From the NCBI GenBank assembly GCA_044869895.1, contig JBIOXZ010000053.1:1-32330 (forward strand): a stretch of DNA of 32,330 bases, given 5' to 3'. The notes below the pieces were generated by a model. It ran no database searches and had not been told where the DNA came from. It saw only the letters and a program-made list of their open reading frames with translations. Each line of letters starts with the position of its first letter. Within the stretch, counting starts at the first letter, position 1. The translations under genes were made by a program, and so were the position numbers. This document shows positions 1 through 7,564 of this stretch, one piece after another. The DNA comes from AC-69 sp044869895 (GTDB lineage: Bacteria; Actinomycetota; UBA4738; HRBIN12).

Positions 1-21
1 GCAGGACGGAGCGGAGGAACG

Positions 22-120
22 ATGATCCAGCTGACCCAGACCGCAGCCGGCAAGGTGAAGGAGCTCCTCGATGAGGAGGGCCGGGCCGACATCTCGCTCC
101 GCGTGGCCGTCCAGCCCGGC
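22..120 (+). CDS. ErpA/IscA-type Fe-S carrier, N-terminal fragment (plus-strand copy)
   Basis: About 33 residues, beginning MIQLTQTAAGKVKELL and ending in RVAVQPG, match the N-terminus of A-type (HesB/IscA/ErpA) iron-sulfur carriers. In that family the next residues are normally GCSG, containing the first cluster-binding Cys. Here the frame runs instead into the reverse complement of its own start, so everything after about base 113-120 is not this protein and none of the cluster Cys residues is present. The start is ATG preceded by GGAGG. The open frame continues to base 600, but that part is antisense to the YbaK gene and should not be annotated. Family assignment is good for the fragment; the plus-strand placement is probably an artefact. 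Confidence 0.6.
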
Positions 121-178
121 CCTCCTCATCGAGGAGCTCCTTCACCTTGCCGGCTGCGGTCTGGGTCAGCTGGATCAT
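114..178 (-). pseudogene. ErpA/IscA-type Fe-S carrier, N-terminal fragment (minus-strand copy)
   Basis: This is the mirror copy of the fragment at 22-120: the same ATG, Shine-Dalgarno and first 21 or so codons, broken where the sequence folds back. It lies on the same strand as the YbaK and glycerate kinase genes, about 80 bases beyond the YbaK stop, so it is the more natural placement for a real erpA-like gene running off the left edge. It would then be a third gene in that row. It is incomplete because of the fold-back, not because of an in-frame mutation. Confidence 0.55.
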
Positions 179-258
179 CGTTCCTCCGGTCCGTCCTGCA
201 CAGGCCGCCCTGGGTGCCTGACGGCTGCGGATTCATTCTAGCGGGTGGCTGCCACGTT

Positions 259-741
259 CTATCCCTCCATCCCATGCTCCTTGAAGTCCGCGGGGGCGGC
301 CCCGGCCGCGGCCCGAAGCTCCTCGGCGGTCGTGCGGAACACCGAGTCGGGGGTTCCGGCGGCCGCCCAGATCTCCTCGTAGCCGAAGAGGTCCCGGTCG
401 ATGAACGCCGAGAGCCGACTGGCGTACCCGAACGGGGGCGTACCCCCGATGGCATACCCGGTCGCGGCCCGGACCTCGTCGGCGCTCGCCCGCCTGGCTT
501 CCGCCGCCCCCGCCAGCTCCGCCAGCTTGGCCGTATCCACGCGGTTGGCTCCCGACGTGAGCGCCAGGACGGCGCGGTCGTCGGCCATGAACACCAGTGA
601 CTTCACGATCTGGCCGATGTCGCATCCCACGGCGCGAGCGGCGTCGGCCGCCGTCTTCGTCCCTTCGGGGAACCGGCGAACCTCCACGTCGTGCCCGAGC
701 ACCTCGGCAGCCTCGAGGAACCGGTCGATCGCCCCGCTCAC
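259..741 (-). CDS. YbaK/ProX-type aminoacyl-tRNA deacylase
   Basis: The protein is 160 residues, normal for free-standing YbaK/EbsC proteins, which hydrolyse mischarged aminoacyl-tRNA (typically Cys- or Ala-tRNAPro) in the cytoplasm. Family marks are the IVKSLVF segment with the conserved Lys, the ALTSGANRVD segment, and the glycine/proline loop IGGTPPFGY in the substrate pocket. The start is GTG at 741, because it overlaps the glycerate kinase stop in a 4-base GTGA junction, typical of translational coupling. A longer upstream open frame adds only low-complexity Gly/Arg sequence. The exact tRNA substrate cannot be told from sequence. The link with glycerate kinase is probably only operonic. 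Confidence 0.9.
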   Translation of the reverse strand: MSGAIDRFLEAAEVLGHDVEVRRFPEGTKTAADAARAVGCDIGQIVKSLVFMADDRAVLALTSGANRVDTAKLAELAGAAEARRASADEVRAATGYAIGGTPPFGYASRLSAFIDRDLFGYEEIWAAAGTPDSVFRTTAEELRAAAGAAPADFKEHGMEG

Positions 742-1865
742 GGGTCCGACGATAGACCCCGAAGCCCCGCGGCCACCTCCTCCGCCAGATCCTCGAGCGC
801 CGACCGGGCGTCGCTCATCGCCCGGTGCTCCCCGAACCGGCCGACGAGGTCGAACACGGGGACGTCGAGGAGCCGGGGTTCGGCTCGCCCGCACAGCACG
901 ATGGCTGGCACCCCCGCCGCTCGGGCGGCCCCGATGACGCCGTCGGGGACCTTCCCATGGATGGATTGCCGATCCACCGCCCCCTCCCCAGTGAGGACCA
1001 GGTCGGCCGCCGCCAGACGGCGGTCCAGGCCCACCGCGTCCATCACCACGTCGACCCCCGGCCGAAGATGGGCCCCCAGCAACGCCACCATCCCGGCCCC
1101 AAGCCCCCCGGCCGCACCGCCACCGGGGAGGTCACGGACGTCGAGTCCGAGGTCTCGGTAGATGACCGCGGCCATGTGGCCGAGAGCCCGGTCTAGGACC
1201 AGGACGTCGGCTGAAGTGGCGCCCTTCTGCGGCCCGTAGACCACCGAGGCGCCCCGGGGACCCGTGAGCGGGTTGTCCACGTCGCAGGCGACCAGGAACC
1301 GTGTCCCGATGACGGCGGGTTCCAGACCAGAGACGTCGATGCGCTCCAGATCGAGGAGGGAAGCGCCGCCCGGACCGATCTCCCCGCCGGACGCGCTCAG
1401 CAACCGAACCCCGAGCGCCTGTACCAGGCCGGCACCCCCGTCGTTCGTCGCGCTCCCTCCGATGCACACGATGATCTCGGCCGGCCCATGGCCCAGGGCG
1501 GCGCGAATCAGCTCGCCGGCTCCGATGGAGGAGGTCCGTGTAGGGTCGCGACGGGCTTCCCCGATCAGCGCGAGCCCGGAGGCCCGGGCCATCTCCACCA
1601 CGGCGGTCACGCCGGAGGGTCCGGAAACGATCCCGTACTCGGCATCGACCGGATCGCCCAGCGGGCCGTGGACCCTCGCTGGGTGGCGCGCCCCGTCCAG
1701 TGCCTCCACCAGGGCGTCCAGCGTGCCCTCTCCGCCATCAGCCATCGGCACCTCGACGACCGTGTCGCCGGGGCGGGCCCGGCGCCACCCCGACGCCACC
1801 GCGTGTGCGGCCTGGACGGCTGTGAGCGTCCCGCGGAACTTGTCCGGCGCGATCAGGACCCGCAT
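738..1865 (-). CDS. Glycerate kinase (GlxK/GarK family)
   Basis: The protein is 375 residues, the usual size for class I/II-type glycerate kinases, which phosphorylate D-glycerate with ATP to 2- or 3-phosphoglycerate in glyoxylate, serine or sugar-acid breakdown. The N-terminal APDKFRGTLTA motif, a VPMADGGEGT segment, the glycine-rich IGGSATNDGG, GPQKGAT, and the C-terminal TGEG-x2-DRQS-x2-GK block are all family signatures. Translation starts at ATG 1865, the first Met before the signature; no strong Shine-Dalgarno is visible. It overlaps the YbaK gene by 4 bases. The 61-base gap to the divergent gene at 1927 must hold promoters for both directions. The regiospecificity (2- or 3-phosphoglycerate) is not resolved. 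Confidence 0.93.
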   Translation of the reverse strand: MRVLIAPDKFRGTLTAVQAAHAVASGWRRARPGDTVVEVPMADGGEGTLDALVEALDGARHPARVHGPLGDPVDAEYGIVSGPSGVTAVVEMARASGLALIGEARRDPTRTSSIGAGELIRAALGHGPAEIIVCIGGSATNDGGAGLVQALGVRLLSASGGEIGPGGASLLDLERIDVSGLEPAVIGTRFLVACDVDNPLTGPRGASVVYGPQKGATSADVLVLDRALGHMAAVIYRDLGLDVRDLPGGGAAGGLGAGMVALLGAHLRPGVDVVMDAVGLDRRLAAADLVLTGEGAVDRQSIHGKVPDGVIGAARAAGVPAIVLCGRAEPRLLDVPVFDLVGRFGEHRAMSDARSALEDLAEEVAAGLRGLSSDP

Positions 1866-1926
1866 CGGCCCGAGGGTACAATCCGCCGCGGCGCCGGCAG
1901 GACGTCGATCCACGACCAGGGGAAAC

Positions 1927-2757
1927 ATGAGCCTGAACCGCACCGAGCTGTTGGGTATCGCCCAGGCCGAGCGAGAGCGCCTGGGCCGAACCGTCCAGTA
2001 CACGCTGCCCGAGGCATGGGACCGCGACAGCATCTGCGCCGGGTGGCGCAACCGCGACATCATGGCCCACCTGGCCGCTCAGGAGACCGCCGCGGCCCAG
2101 GTCGTGGGGGGCGATCCGGCGGAAGAGTTCGAGGCATTTCGCCAGGCCAACGATGGCGAGTTCTGGGTGAACGGGTTCAACGAGTGGGCCGCGACGGTGC
2201 GAAACGACCTGCCCACCCGGCAGATCCTCACCGACTGGGGACGGGGGGCAGACGCGTTCCTGTCTCGGGCCGGCCTCATCCCCGATGACGAGTGGCTGGC
2301 CACCCGGGTCCCTTGGGTGGCCGGCGAGATCGGGATCCGGTATCTCATCCAGTCCCGGATCATCGAATGGTGGCTCCACGGGGAGGACATCCGCCTCGGC
2401 GCGGGCCTGGAGGAGAACCTCCAACACTGGCCTCTGTACCTCGTCAACGACATGGGCATCCGGATGCTGCCCTATGCCCTGGGCCTGGCCGGTCTGTCCT
2501 TCCCCGGGAAGAGCATCCAGGTGGATCTGGAGGGCGTCGGCGAGGGGAGCTGGCACTGGGGCCTGGCCGCGCGAGAATCGCCCCCCGAGGACAACAAGCC
2601 GGATGCCTTCATCGATGGGCGGGCGCCCGCGTTCGCCCTGGTCGCTGGGCGGCGGGTTCCGGCAGAGCACTACCTCGACGAGGGGAACCTCGTGATCGGG
2701 GGGGACGAGGACCTAGCCACCCTCATCCTCGAGCACATCCGGGCCTACGTCGAATAG
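1927..2757 (+). CDS. Maleylpyruvate isomerase-like (MDMPI/DinB fold) metalloenzyme
   Basis: The 276-residue protein has the N-terminal four-helix DinB-like domain of mycothiol-dependent maleylpyruvate isomerases and their many actinobacterial relatives. The metal site is visible: H48 in NRDIMAHLAAQE, then E147 and H151 in IIEWWLHGEDIR. The E-x3-H spacing matches the known Corynebacterium enzyme (H52, E144, H148). The C-terminal part (about 185-276) resembles the MDMPI C-terminal/SCP2-like domain. Start is ATG with AGGGGAA just upstream. The family includes mycothiol transferases and isomerases of unknown substrate, and no gentisate-pathway genes are nearby, so the reaction is not assigned. 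Its presence hints at a mycothiol-producing organism. A TACAAT at 1877-1882 could be its -10 element, without a convincing -35. Confidence 0.85.
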   Translation: MSLNRTELLGIAQAERERLGRTVQYTLPEAWDRDSICAGWRNRDIMAHLAAQETAAAQVVGGDPAEEFEAFRQANDGEFWVNGFNEWAATVRNDLPTRQILTDWGRGADAFLSRAGLIPDDEWLATRVPWVAGEIGIRYLIQSRIIEWWLHGEDIRLGAGLEENLQHWPLYLVNDMGIRMLPYALGLAGLSFPGKSIQVDLEGVGEGSWHWGLAARESPPEDNKPDAFIDGRAPAFALVAGRRVPAEHYLDEGNLVIGGDEDLATLILEHIRAYVE

Positions 2758-2798
2758 CGCACGCCCGCCGTGCCCAGAGCCGAGCCCGGTTTCCATCC

Positions 2799-2815
2799 GT
2801 ACTCCTTCCGAGTAC
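2799..2815. promoter_or_regulatory. Palindrome upstream of the sigma factor gene
   Basis: GTACTC and GAGTAC form a perfect 6-bp inverted repeat with a 5-base centre, ending 10 bases before the likely GTG start of the sigma gene. The position suits an operator or a hairpin in the leader. No binding protein is implied by the sequence alone. Confidence 0.35.
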
Positions 2816-2825
2816 CGTGCCGCGC

Positions 2826-3392
2826 GTGCGATCGAAGGAGAAGCGTCCGGACGATTCGCTGATGCGATCGTTCGGCCAACGGGACCCGGCCGCGGCCGAG
2901 GCCCTGTACGAGCGGTTCGCCGCTCGTATCTACGGCCTGGGGATCGTCATGCTGGGGAACGAGTCGGCGGCGCAGGACCTGGTGCAGGACACGTTCGTGA
3001 AGCTGTGGCGGAGCGCCGACCGATTCGATCAGGCCCGGGGACGGCTCGACACGTGGGTGCTCCTGGTCGCCAGGAGCCTGGCCATCGATGCGCTCCGCCG
3101 GCGGGTCCTCGAGGCACGGACGGCGGAGGCCGCCCAGCCCGGGGTCGACGTCTCGGCGGACCCCGGGCCGGACGAGGTGGCCGAGACGGAGGACCTGGCG
3201 GCCAGGGCCCGGCGGGCCATGACCACCCTCTCGCCAGGGCAGCGAGCCGCGCTCGAGCTCGCGTACTTCGGGGGCAAGACCAGCGCCGAGGTGGCGGAGC
3301 TCGAAGGGATCCCGCTCGGCACCGCCAAGACGAGGATCAGGACCGCACTGTTGAAGCTGCGCGAGGCGCTGGAGGAACGGCGTGACATGTGA
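2826..3392 (+). CDS. ECF-family RNA polymerase sigma factor
   Basis: About 188 residues, the standard size for group 4 (ECF) sigma factors, which direct RNA polymerase to stress or envelope promoters. Region 2 spans roughly residues 16-85, with LYERFAARIYG, AQDLVQDTFVKLW and a WVLLVARSLAIDALRRR helix that would bind the -10 element. A variable linker follows. Region 4 covers about 130-178, with LSPGQRAALELAYFGGKT and the helix-turn-helix ending in GTAKTRIRTALLKLR. The start is uncertain: GTG 2826 gives the normal N-terminus, while GTG 2817 is possible. The gene overlaps the anti-sigma gene by 11 bases, the usual sign of a sigma/anti-sigma pair. Autoregulation is common in such pairs but no promoter is proven here. 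Confidence 0.92.
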   Translation: MRSKEKRPDDSLMRSFGQRDPAAAEALYERFAARIYGLGIVMLGNESAAQDLVQDTFVKLWRSADRFDQARGRLDTWVLLVARSLAIDALRRRVLEARTAEAAQPGVDVSADPGPDEVAETEDLAARARRAMTTLSPGQRAALELAYFGGKTSAEVAELEGIPLGTAKTRIRTALLKLREALEERRDM

Positions 3393-4098
3393 CGAGGTGC
3401 GCGACCAGCTGGCCGAGCACCTGCTTGGGACGCTGGACGAGCCGGCAGACGTGCAGGTACGCCGGCATCTCCGCGGCTGCTCCGGTTGCCGCGGGGACAT
3501 GGCCGCGCTTGCCGACGGCATGAGCACCTTCGCCAGGGCCGCCCACGAGCTGGCCCCGCCGGAGGAGCTGAAGGAGCGGGTCCTCTCGGAGCTGCACGGC
3601 GACTGGGCGGAGGATCCGGCCCGGGGGGGGTTCGGTCGCCGCCCGATCCGGTGGGTGGCATGGGCCGCGGCCGTGGTGCTGGTCGCCGGCTCCGCCACGT
3701 GGGCGCTCTGGTCCAACGACCGCGCCGCCCGGTACGAGGCGAGGGCGACCAAGTACGCCACGCTCCTGGAAGCGCTGGGAGGCGAGAACGTTCGCGTGGC
3801 AACCCTCCGCCCGCAGGGATCCCAGCAGCTCGAGGGAAGCGCGGTGGTCTACGACTCGAGGGTGGAGCAGTCCTGGGTGCTGATCCTGGTTCGAGCTCCG
3901 GGCATGGAGGGTCAGGCCACCGTCACGCTCTCCACCCGGGACGGCCGAACGATCGAGTTGCATGAGATGGAGTTCAGCTCGGGTGGCGATGCTTCGAGCT
4001 GGCTCGTCACCTCTTCGAACCTCCGGCCGTTCGAGACCGTCATCGTCCGGGACCAGGCCGGAGCGACCATCGCGACCGGTTCCGTATCCGGCGACTAG
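3382..4098 (+). CDS. Membrane anti-sigma factor with zinc-binding (ZAS) domain
   Basis: The 238-residue protein starts at GTG 3382, overlapping the sigma gene, with GGAGG 7 bases upstream. Residues 1-45 hold the anti-sigma zinc finger: H29-x3-C33-x2-C36 in RRHLRGCSGC, preceded by C3. One transmembrane helix lies at about 91-110 (VAWAAAVVLVAGSATWALW). The rest (about 111-238) is an extracytoplasmic domain resembling RskA. It should hold the neighbouring ECF sigma factor at the membrane and release it after a signal, often by regulated proteolysis. The gene is convergent with the FemAB-like gene, and the two stop codons share the four bases CTAG at 4095-4098. The signal sensed is unknown. Confidence 0.9.
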   Translation: MTCDEVRDQLAEHLLGTLDEPADVQVRRHLRGCSGCRGDMAALADGMSTFARAAHELAPPEELKERVLSELHGDWAEDPARGGFGRRPIRWVAWAAAVVLVAGSATWALWSNDRAARYEARATKYATLLEALGGENVRVATLRPQGSQQLEGSAVVYDSRVEQSWVLILVRAPGMEGQATVTLSTRDGRTIELHEMEFSSGGDASSWLVTSSNLRPFETVIVRDQAGATIATGSVSGD

Positions 4099-5084
4099 CG
4101 CGAGATCGCCAGCCGCTTGATGGACCGGGGATGGGCGCCGAACCGGTACTTGTAGTCGTACTCCCCCTTGAGCATGTCGAACCCCCTGCAGCCGCCCTCG
4201 ATGGCGATGCGGATATCCTCGGCCACCAGCACCATCCCGGGTGATAGGTGCCGCCACGAGCGGTCGAAGGCCGAGTTGTACAGGTAGGAGTTCCCCTCGA
4301 ATCGGAAGCCCACCGTCCCGGCCACCTTCTCCGCTCCCACCTCGATGAAGGTCAGGTTGAACATCCCCCGGGGGAGGAACTCCTCTCCCAGCCTGCGGAA
4401 GAAGATCTCCATGCCCGGCTGGAGGAACACGCCCTTGGGCCCGTCGCTCCGCTTGTGCAGCTCCACGAACCGATCGAGGTACTTCGCCAACGTATCCGCA
4501 TGAGCAAGGCAGATCCGGTACGGCCCGGCCTCCGCCTCCAGTTTGCGGGCCTTGCGCCGGATCTCGTGCCGGAGCTTGGCGGGAAGCGAGTTCAGGTACT
4601 CGTCGTAGGAGCCGGGGAGCGGCAGGAAGGGCGCGATCCCATTGGTGTCATTGGCCATCTCGACGTGGAACCCTTGCGCCGCAGCGGCTTCAGCGAGTCG
4701 CCGGAGCCACTGGCGATCTTCAGGCAGGCCCCGGAGGTCCGCCTCAGACCAATCGTCACGATGCTCCAGCGCCGCCAGCAGCTCCTTGGCGAAGCCGCCT
4801 GCAGCCTCGGGAAGGGCGACCGGCCCCATGTAGTCGGTGACCTCGGTTCCTCCCAGGAACCGAAGTCTCGTGCCGACGCGTTCGAAGGCCACGGCACCCA
4901 CCTGGGCGCCGTCCTCCTCGGCGAAGGCCAGGAGTAGCTGCTCCTGCCCGTGGACGAACTCCTCCCAGTAGAGCTTGAGGAACTGCGGCGTGTGGAAGAA
5001 CGTCCCCGCCGGGTCCGCGATGACCAGGTTCGACCAGTCCCGGCGGACGAAGTCCCGTCCGTCCTCGGAGAACACGATCTCCAT
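4095..5084 (-). CDS. FemAB-like GNAT acyltransferase
   Basis: The 329-residue protein resembles the GNAT-fold FemAB/BioF2-like acyltransferases (Acetyltransf_6 type). It has an N-terminal segment with FFHTPQFLKLYWEEF, a basic stretch LRHEIRRKARKLE near the middle, and a second GNAT half with AGTVGFRFEGNSYLYNSAFD and GFDMLKGEYDYKYRFG at the end. Relatives add amino acids to peptidoglycan cross-bridges or acylate cell-surface polysaccharides using aminoacyl-tRNA or acyl-CoA donors; the substrate here is not known. The start is ATG 5084, 5 bases after the stop of the methyltransferase, so the two are probably co-transcribed. A long upstream extension in frame is antisense or shadow sequence. The last gene of the ANTAR-led row. 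Confidence 0.82.
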   Translation of the reverse strand: MEIVFSEDGRDFVRRDWSNLVIADPAGTFFHTPQFLKLYWEEFVHGQEQLLLAFAEEDGAQVGAVAFERVGTRLRFLGGTEVTDYMGPVALPEAAGGFAKELLAALEHRDDWSEADLRGLPEDRQWLRRLAEAAAAQGFHVEMANDTNGIAPFLPLPGSYDEYLNSLPAKLRHEIRRKARKLEAEAGPYRICLAHADTLAKYLDRFVELHKRSDGPKGVFLQPGMEIFFRRLGEEFLPRGMFNLTFIEVGAEKVAGTVGFRFEGNSYLYNSAFDRSWRHLSPGMVLVAEDIRIAIEGGCRGFDMLKGEYDYKYRFGAHPRSIKRLAISR

Positions 5085-5089
5085 TTCCG

Positions 5090-5713
5090 CTAGCGGTCCA
5101 GGACGAAGACGGAGTGAGGGTAGGTCCCGAGGGTCGGCCACATCGGCCGGTACGTCTCGACGTGGGCGATCGAGAGGTCCCGCTCCTTGAACAGTGTCGT
5201 CCACTCCTCGACGTCTCGGAACGTGAAGGGCGTGGGAACGTCGTGGCGGATGTTCAGAAGCCAATCCCAAGCCGTGTTGAACGCGCGGTCCAGTTCGGAA
5301 TTCGGCGTGTCCTCAGCGATGATCACACGTTCCCTGGCGATCCGCAGGGCCTCATCGAGCAGGTGCTCCTGCTCGCTCCACCGCTCCATGTGATGGAATA
5401 CGAACATCAGCAAGACGACGTCGAACGAGGCATCCTCGAACGGTACCCGGACGGGATCGGACTGCAGGACGAACGGCATCGTCGCATCGCGATTGCCGTA
5501 GTCGACCAGATCGCAGAGCGTGGGACGCACGCCGGTCCTGTCGCGGAGCCATCGGGCCATGAATCCCGTTCCCGCTCCGAGGTCGAGCATGCTCTGCCCC
5601 GTCCGAAGGTACGGGGCGATGCGGCTCCCCTCCTCGTTCTCCCGCAAGAACATGCGGTCAACTCTAGCGGCTCCGCCGAACGGGACCGCTTCCGCGCGAT
5701 CCATCGGACCCAT
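5090..5713 (-). CDS. SAM-dependent methyltransferase (class I)
   Basis: The 207-residue protein has the class I methyltransferase fold. The SAM-binding motif I is MLDLGAGTGFMARWL at about residue 42, followed by an acidic strand end (TLCDLVDYG), motif II-like ASFDVVLLMFVFHHM and the EEW region. No substrate-specific domain is seen, and the substrate is unassigned. Start ATG 5713 is 13 bases after the DUF2207 stop; ATG 5704 is an equally possible start. It sits between a DUF2207 protein and a FemAB-like protein, so a role in modifying a cell-envelope compound is possible but only an inference from context. Confidence 0.85.
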   Translation of the reverse strand: MGPMDRAEAVPFGGAARVDRMFLRENEEGSRIAPYLRTGQSMLDLGAGTGFMARWLRDRTGVRPTLCDLVDYGNRDATMPFVLQSDPVRVPFEDASFDVVLLMFVFHHMERWSEQEHLLDEALRIARERVIIAEDTPNSELDRAFNTAWDWLLNIRHDVPTPFTFRDVEEWTTLFKERDLSIAHVETYRPMWPTLGTYPHSVFVLDR

Positions 5714-5726
5714 CAGGATCCCGGTT

Positions 5727-7535
5727 TCACCAGGATCCGCCGCCCCCGCCGCCTCCGCCTCCGCCCGCGGAGCCGCCGCCGAATCCGCTCCCTCCCGAAC
5801 CCGAGGGCGTCGAGGCGATCGTGCCAGCCGTGGTCACGGTGAAGCCGTCCATGGCATCGGAGAACGCGCCGTAGGCGAAGGCGTTCGACGAGACGTACCA
5901 CGTCGTGTCCGGTGGCGGCTCGCCGAGGACCTCGAAGGCTCGCGCCCACTTCTCGGTCAGCCCGAACACGATCGCGTAGGGAAGGTACCGCGTGAACAGG
6001 TTCTCCTTCTCGGCGAACCTGGCCAAGTTTGTCTCCGCTGTGGCGATGACGGTCCGGAACCCCCGAACCCTCCGCACCAACCCCGTTCCCGTGGCCGTCC
6101 GTCGAGGCATCCATTTCGCCCCGACGATCAGCAACAGTCCGGCCAGGATCACCGCAAGCGGGAGGAGGGCCAGACGGGTCCACCTGACCGCCGCGAACTC
6201 GAGCACCCCGCCCACGACCAGGACGCCGATCCCCGCGGCGACCCACCGCCCCCGGATGCGGTCGGGCCGCCCTGCGAACCACCTCTTTCCGACCGCGTCG
6301 CGGTACAGCGCGTCCTGCACGCGGTGGAGGGCCGAGACGAACTTCGTCCGCAGGTCCGACAGGTTGACCTCCTGCCCGTCCTCGAACAGGCCGTCGAGCA
6401 GCTCCCGTTCGTACTCCAGGAGCTCGCGGTCGGGGTCCCTCAGCTTCGTGAGCTTCCAGTCCGGCTTGCCGAACCATCCCTTCTTGGGGATCTCCTCGAT
6501 CACCAGATATTTCCTGACGGCGAGGTCGATGACCGACGCGGTGACGTCGAGCGGATTGGCCACCTCGTCGACCAGGGTCCCGATCTGGCCCGGCCGAAGG
6601 CCGAGCGGCGGCGCGAACTCAACGGGGCCCGACGCGTCGCCCTCGAACAGCGGGACGGTCTGTTCGGATGTCTCCGCCGCCCCGCCCATCAGCACGTCCA
6701 CCTGGGAACCCCGATAGCGCCGGTCTCGCCCCGTCCTCCAGACCACGACCCCGAATCCCCCGACGACCAGGGCGGCAAGCAGGAGCGAGCCCCCCACGGT
6801 GAACGGGGTGGTAGTGAAGCTTCGGCGAAGCGTCCAACGCTCCGTGAGGATGGGGGCCGGTTCGGCCACGATGCGCTTGGGAAGGCCCACCACCACGGTG
6901 AACGCGTCGTAGGGATCGAGCGACGCTTGAGCGAAGGATGCGGTCCCTTCCTTCACGGCGCTCTTCTCACAGGCCAGGCCGGAGCCGGCCGGTCCCGCGT
7001 AGCAAGCGATCCGGTCGATCGGACCGGGGGCCGCGACCGTCACCTTCGCCTGCTGGATCGGGGCGGACCAGTCCGGCCCGATCGCGTTCCAGTACAGCTC
7101 GTCGTGATCGGGGAACCCGTTCAGGGCTCCGCCCATCCGGTAGGTGATGACGTAGGTGTGCCGGCCGGCGATGGTTCGATCCGGATCGCCGATCCTGATC
7201 CTCGTCGTGCCTGCTCCGGCATCTTCCGTCTCGTACTGGACGGGAGTGCCCGGCGATCCCATGACCGACACCACGTCCAGCGGGTACGTCCGATCATGGG
7301 CATCGTCGTATCGAAGAGTCGTCGGAATGTCTCGGAAGATCCCGTGTCGCTGGGTGGTCCCGAAGTCGTAGTCGATCGTCTCCCGCACGACGATCGAGCC
7401 GTCGGGCTGGATTTGGATCGCGACCTCGTATCGATGGATGGATTCGGCGGACTGGGCGGTGGCCAGGCCCATCCCGGCCGCCAGCATCCCGAGGAAAACG
7501 AATGCGAGCGCGAGCGCGAGCTTTACCGATCCCAC
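5727..7535 (-). CDS. DUF2207 family membrane protein
   Basis: The 602-residue protein begins with a signal sequence (about 1-28) followed by an extracytoplasmic beta-rich DUF2207 domain with the characteristic RHGIFRDIP segment. One transmembrane helix lies at about 246-266, a cytoplasmic region follows, and two more helices fall at about 431-450 and 453-473. The C-terminus is the glycine/serine-rich tail typical of the family, ending in a run of Gly then SW. The function of DUF2207 proteins is not established. Start is GTG 7535; a GGAG lies rather far upstream, so initiation is not certain, but the start sits directly before the signal sequence. A triple GCGAGC repeat at 7504-7521 just encodes Ala/Leu of the signal peptide. 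It is 29 bases downstream of the ANTAR regulator. Confidence 0.88.
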   Translation of the reverse strand: MGSVKLALALAFVFLGMLAAGMGLATAQSAESIHRYEVAIQIQPDGSIVVRETIDYDFGTTQRHGIFRDIPTTLRYDDAHDRTYPLDVVSVMGSPGTPVQYETEDAGAGTTRIRIGDPDRTIAGRHTYVITYRMGGALNGFPDHDELYWNAIGPDWSAPIQQAKVTVAAPGPIDRIACYAGPAGSGLACEKSAVKEGTASFAQASLDPYDAFTVVVGLPKRIVAEPAPILTERWTLRRSFTTTPFTVGGSLLLAALVVGGFGVVVWRTGRDRRYRGSQVDVLMGGAAETSEQTVPLFEGDASGPVEFAPPLGLRPGQIGTLVDEVANPLDVTASVIDLAVRKYLVIEEIPKKGWFGKPDWKLTKLRDPDRELLEYERELLDGLFEDGQEVNLSDLRTKFVSALHRVQDALYRDAVGKRWFAGRPDRIRGRWVAAGIGVLVVGGVLEFAAVRWTRLALLPLAVILAGLLLIVGAKWMPRRTATGTGLVRRVRGFRTVIATAETNLARFAEKENLFTRYLPYAIVFGLTEKWARAFEVLGEPPPDTTWYVSSNAFAYGAFSDAMDGFTVTTAGTIASTPSGSGGSGFGGGSAGGGGGGGGGGSW

Positions 7536-7564
7536 CGGAGGAAGCGTATCTCCTGCAAGCGTCG

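Larger units (their letters stand above)
1..199. repeat. Fold-back inverted repeat, 86-bp arms
   Basis: Bases 1-86 are the reverse complement of bases 114-199, with one mismatch (11 against 189) and a 27-base centre (87-113). Each arm carries the ribosome binding site and first codons of the same ErpA/IscA-like gene, so two gene starts face each other. Natural genomes rarely hold such near-perfect duplications of a gene start. At the very edge of a sequence this looks more like a snap-back chimera from amplification or an assembly fold-back than a real locus. The right arm joins the rest of the window smoothly and is probably the genuine orientation. Confidence 0.95.

Noticed and set aside
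5735..5790. GC-rich near-repeat sequence at the end of the DUF2207 gene
   Set aside because: It is only a run of Gly and Ser codons for the glycine-rich tail common to the family.
7504..7521. Three tandem GCGAGC units
   Set aside because: They encode alternating Ala/Leu in the DUF2207 signal peptide; too short to be a functional repeat.
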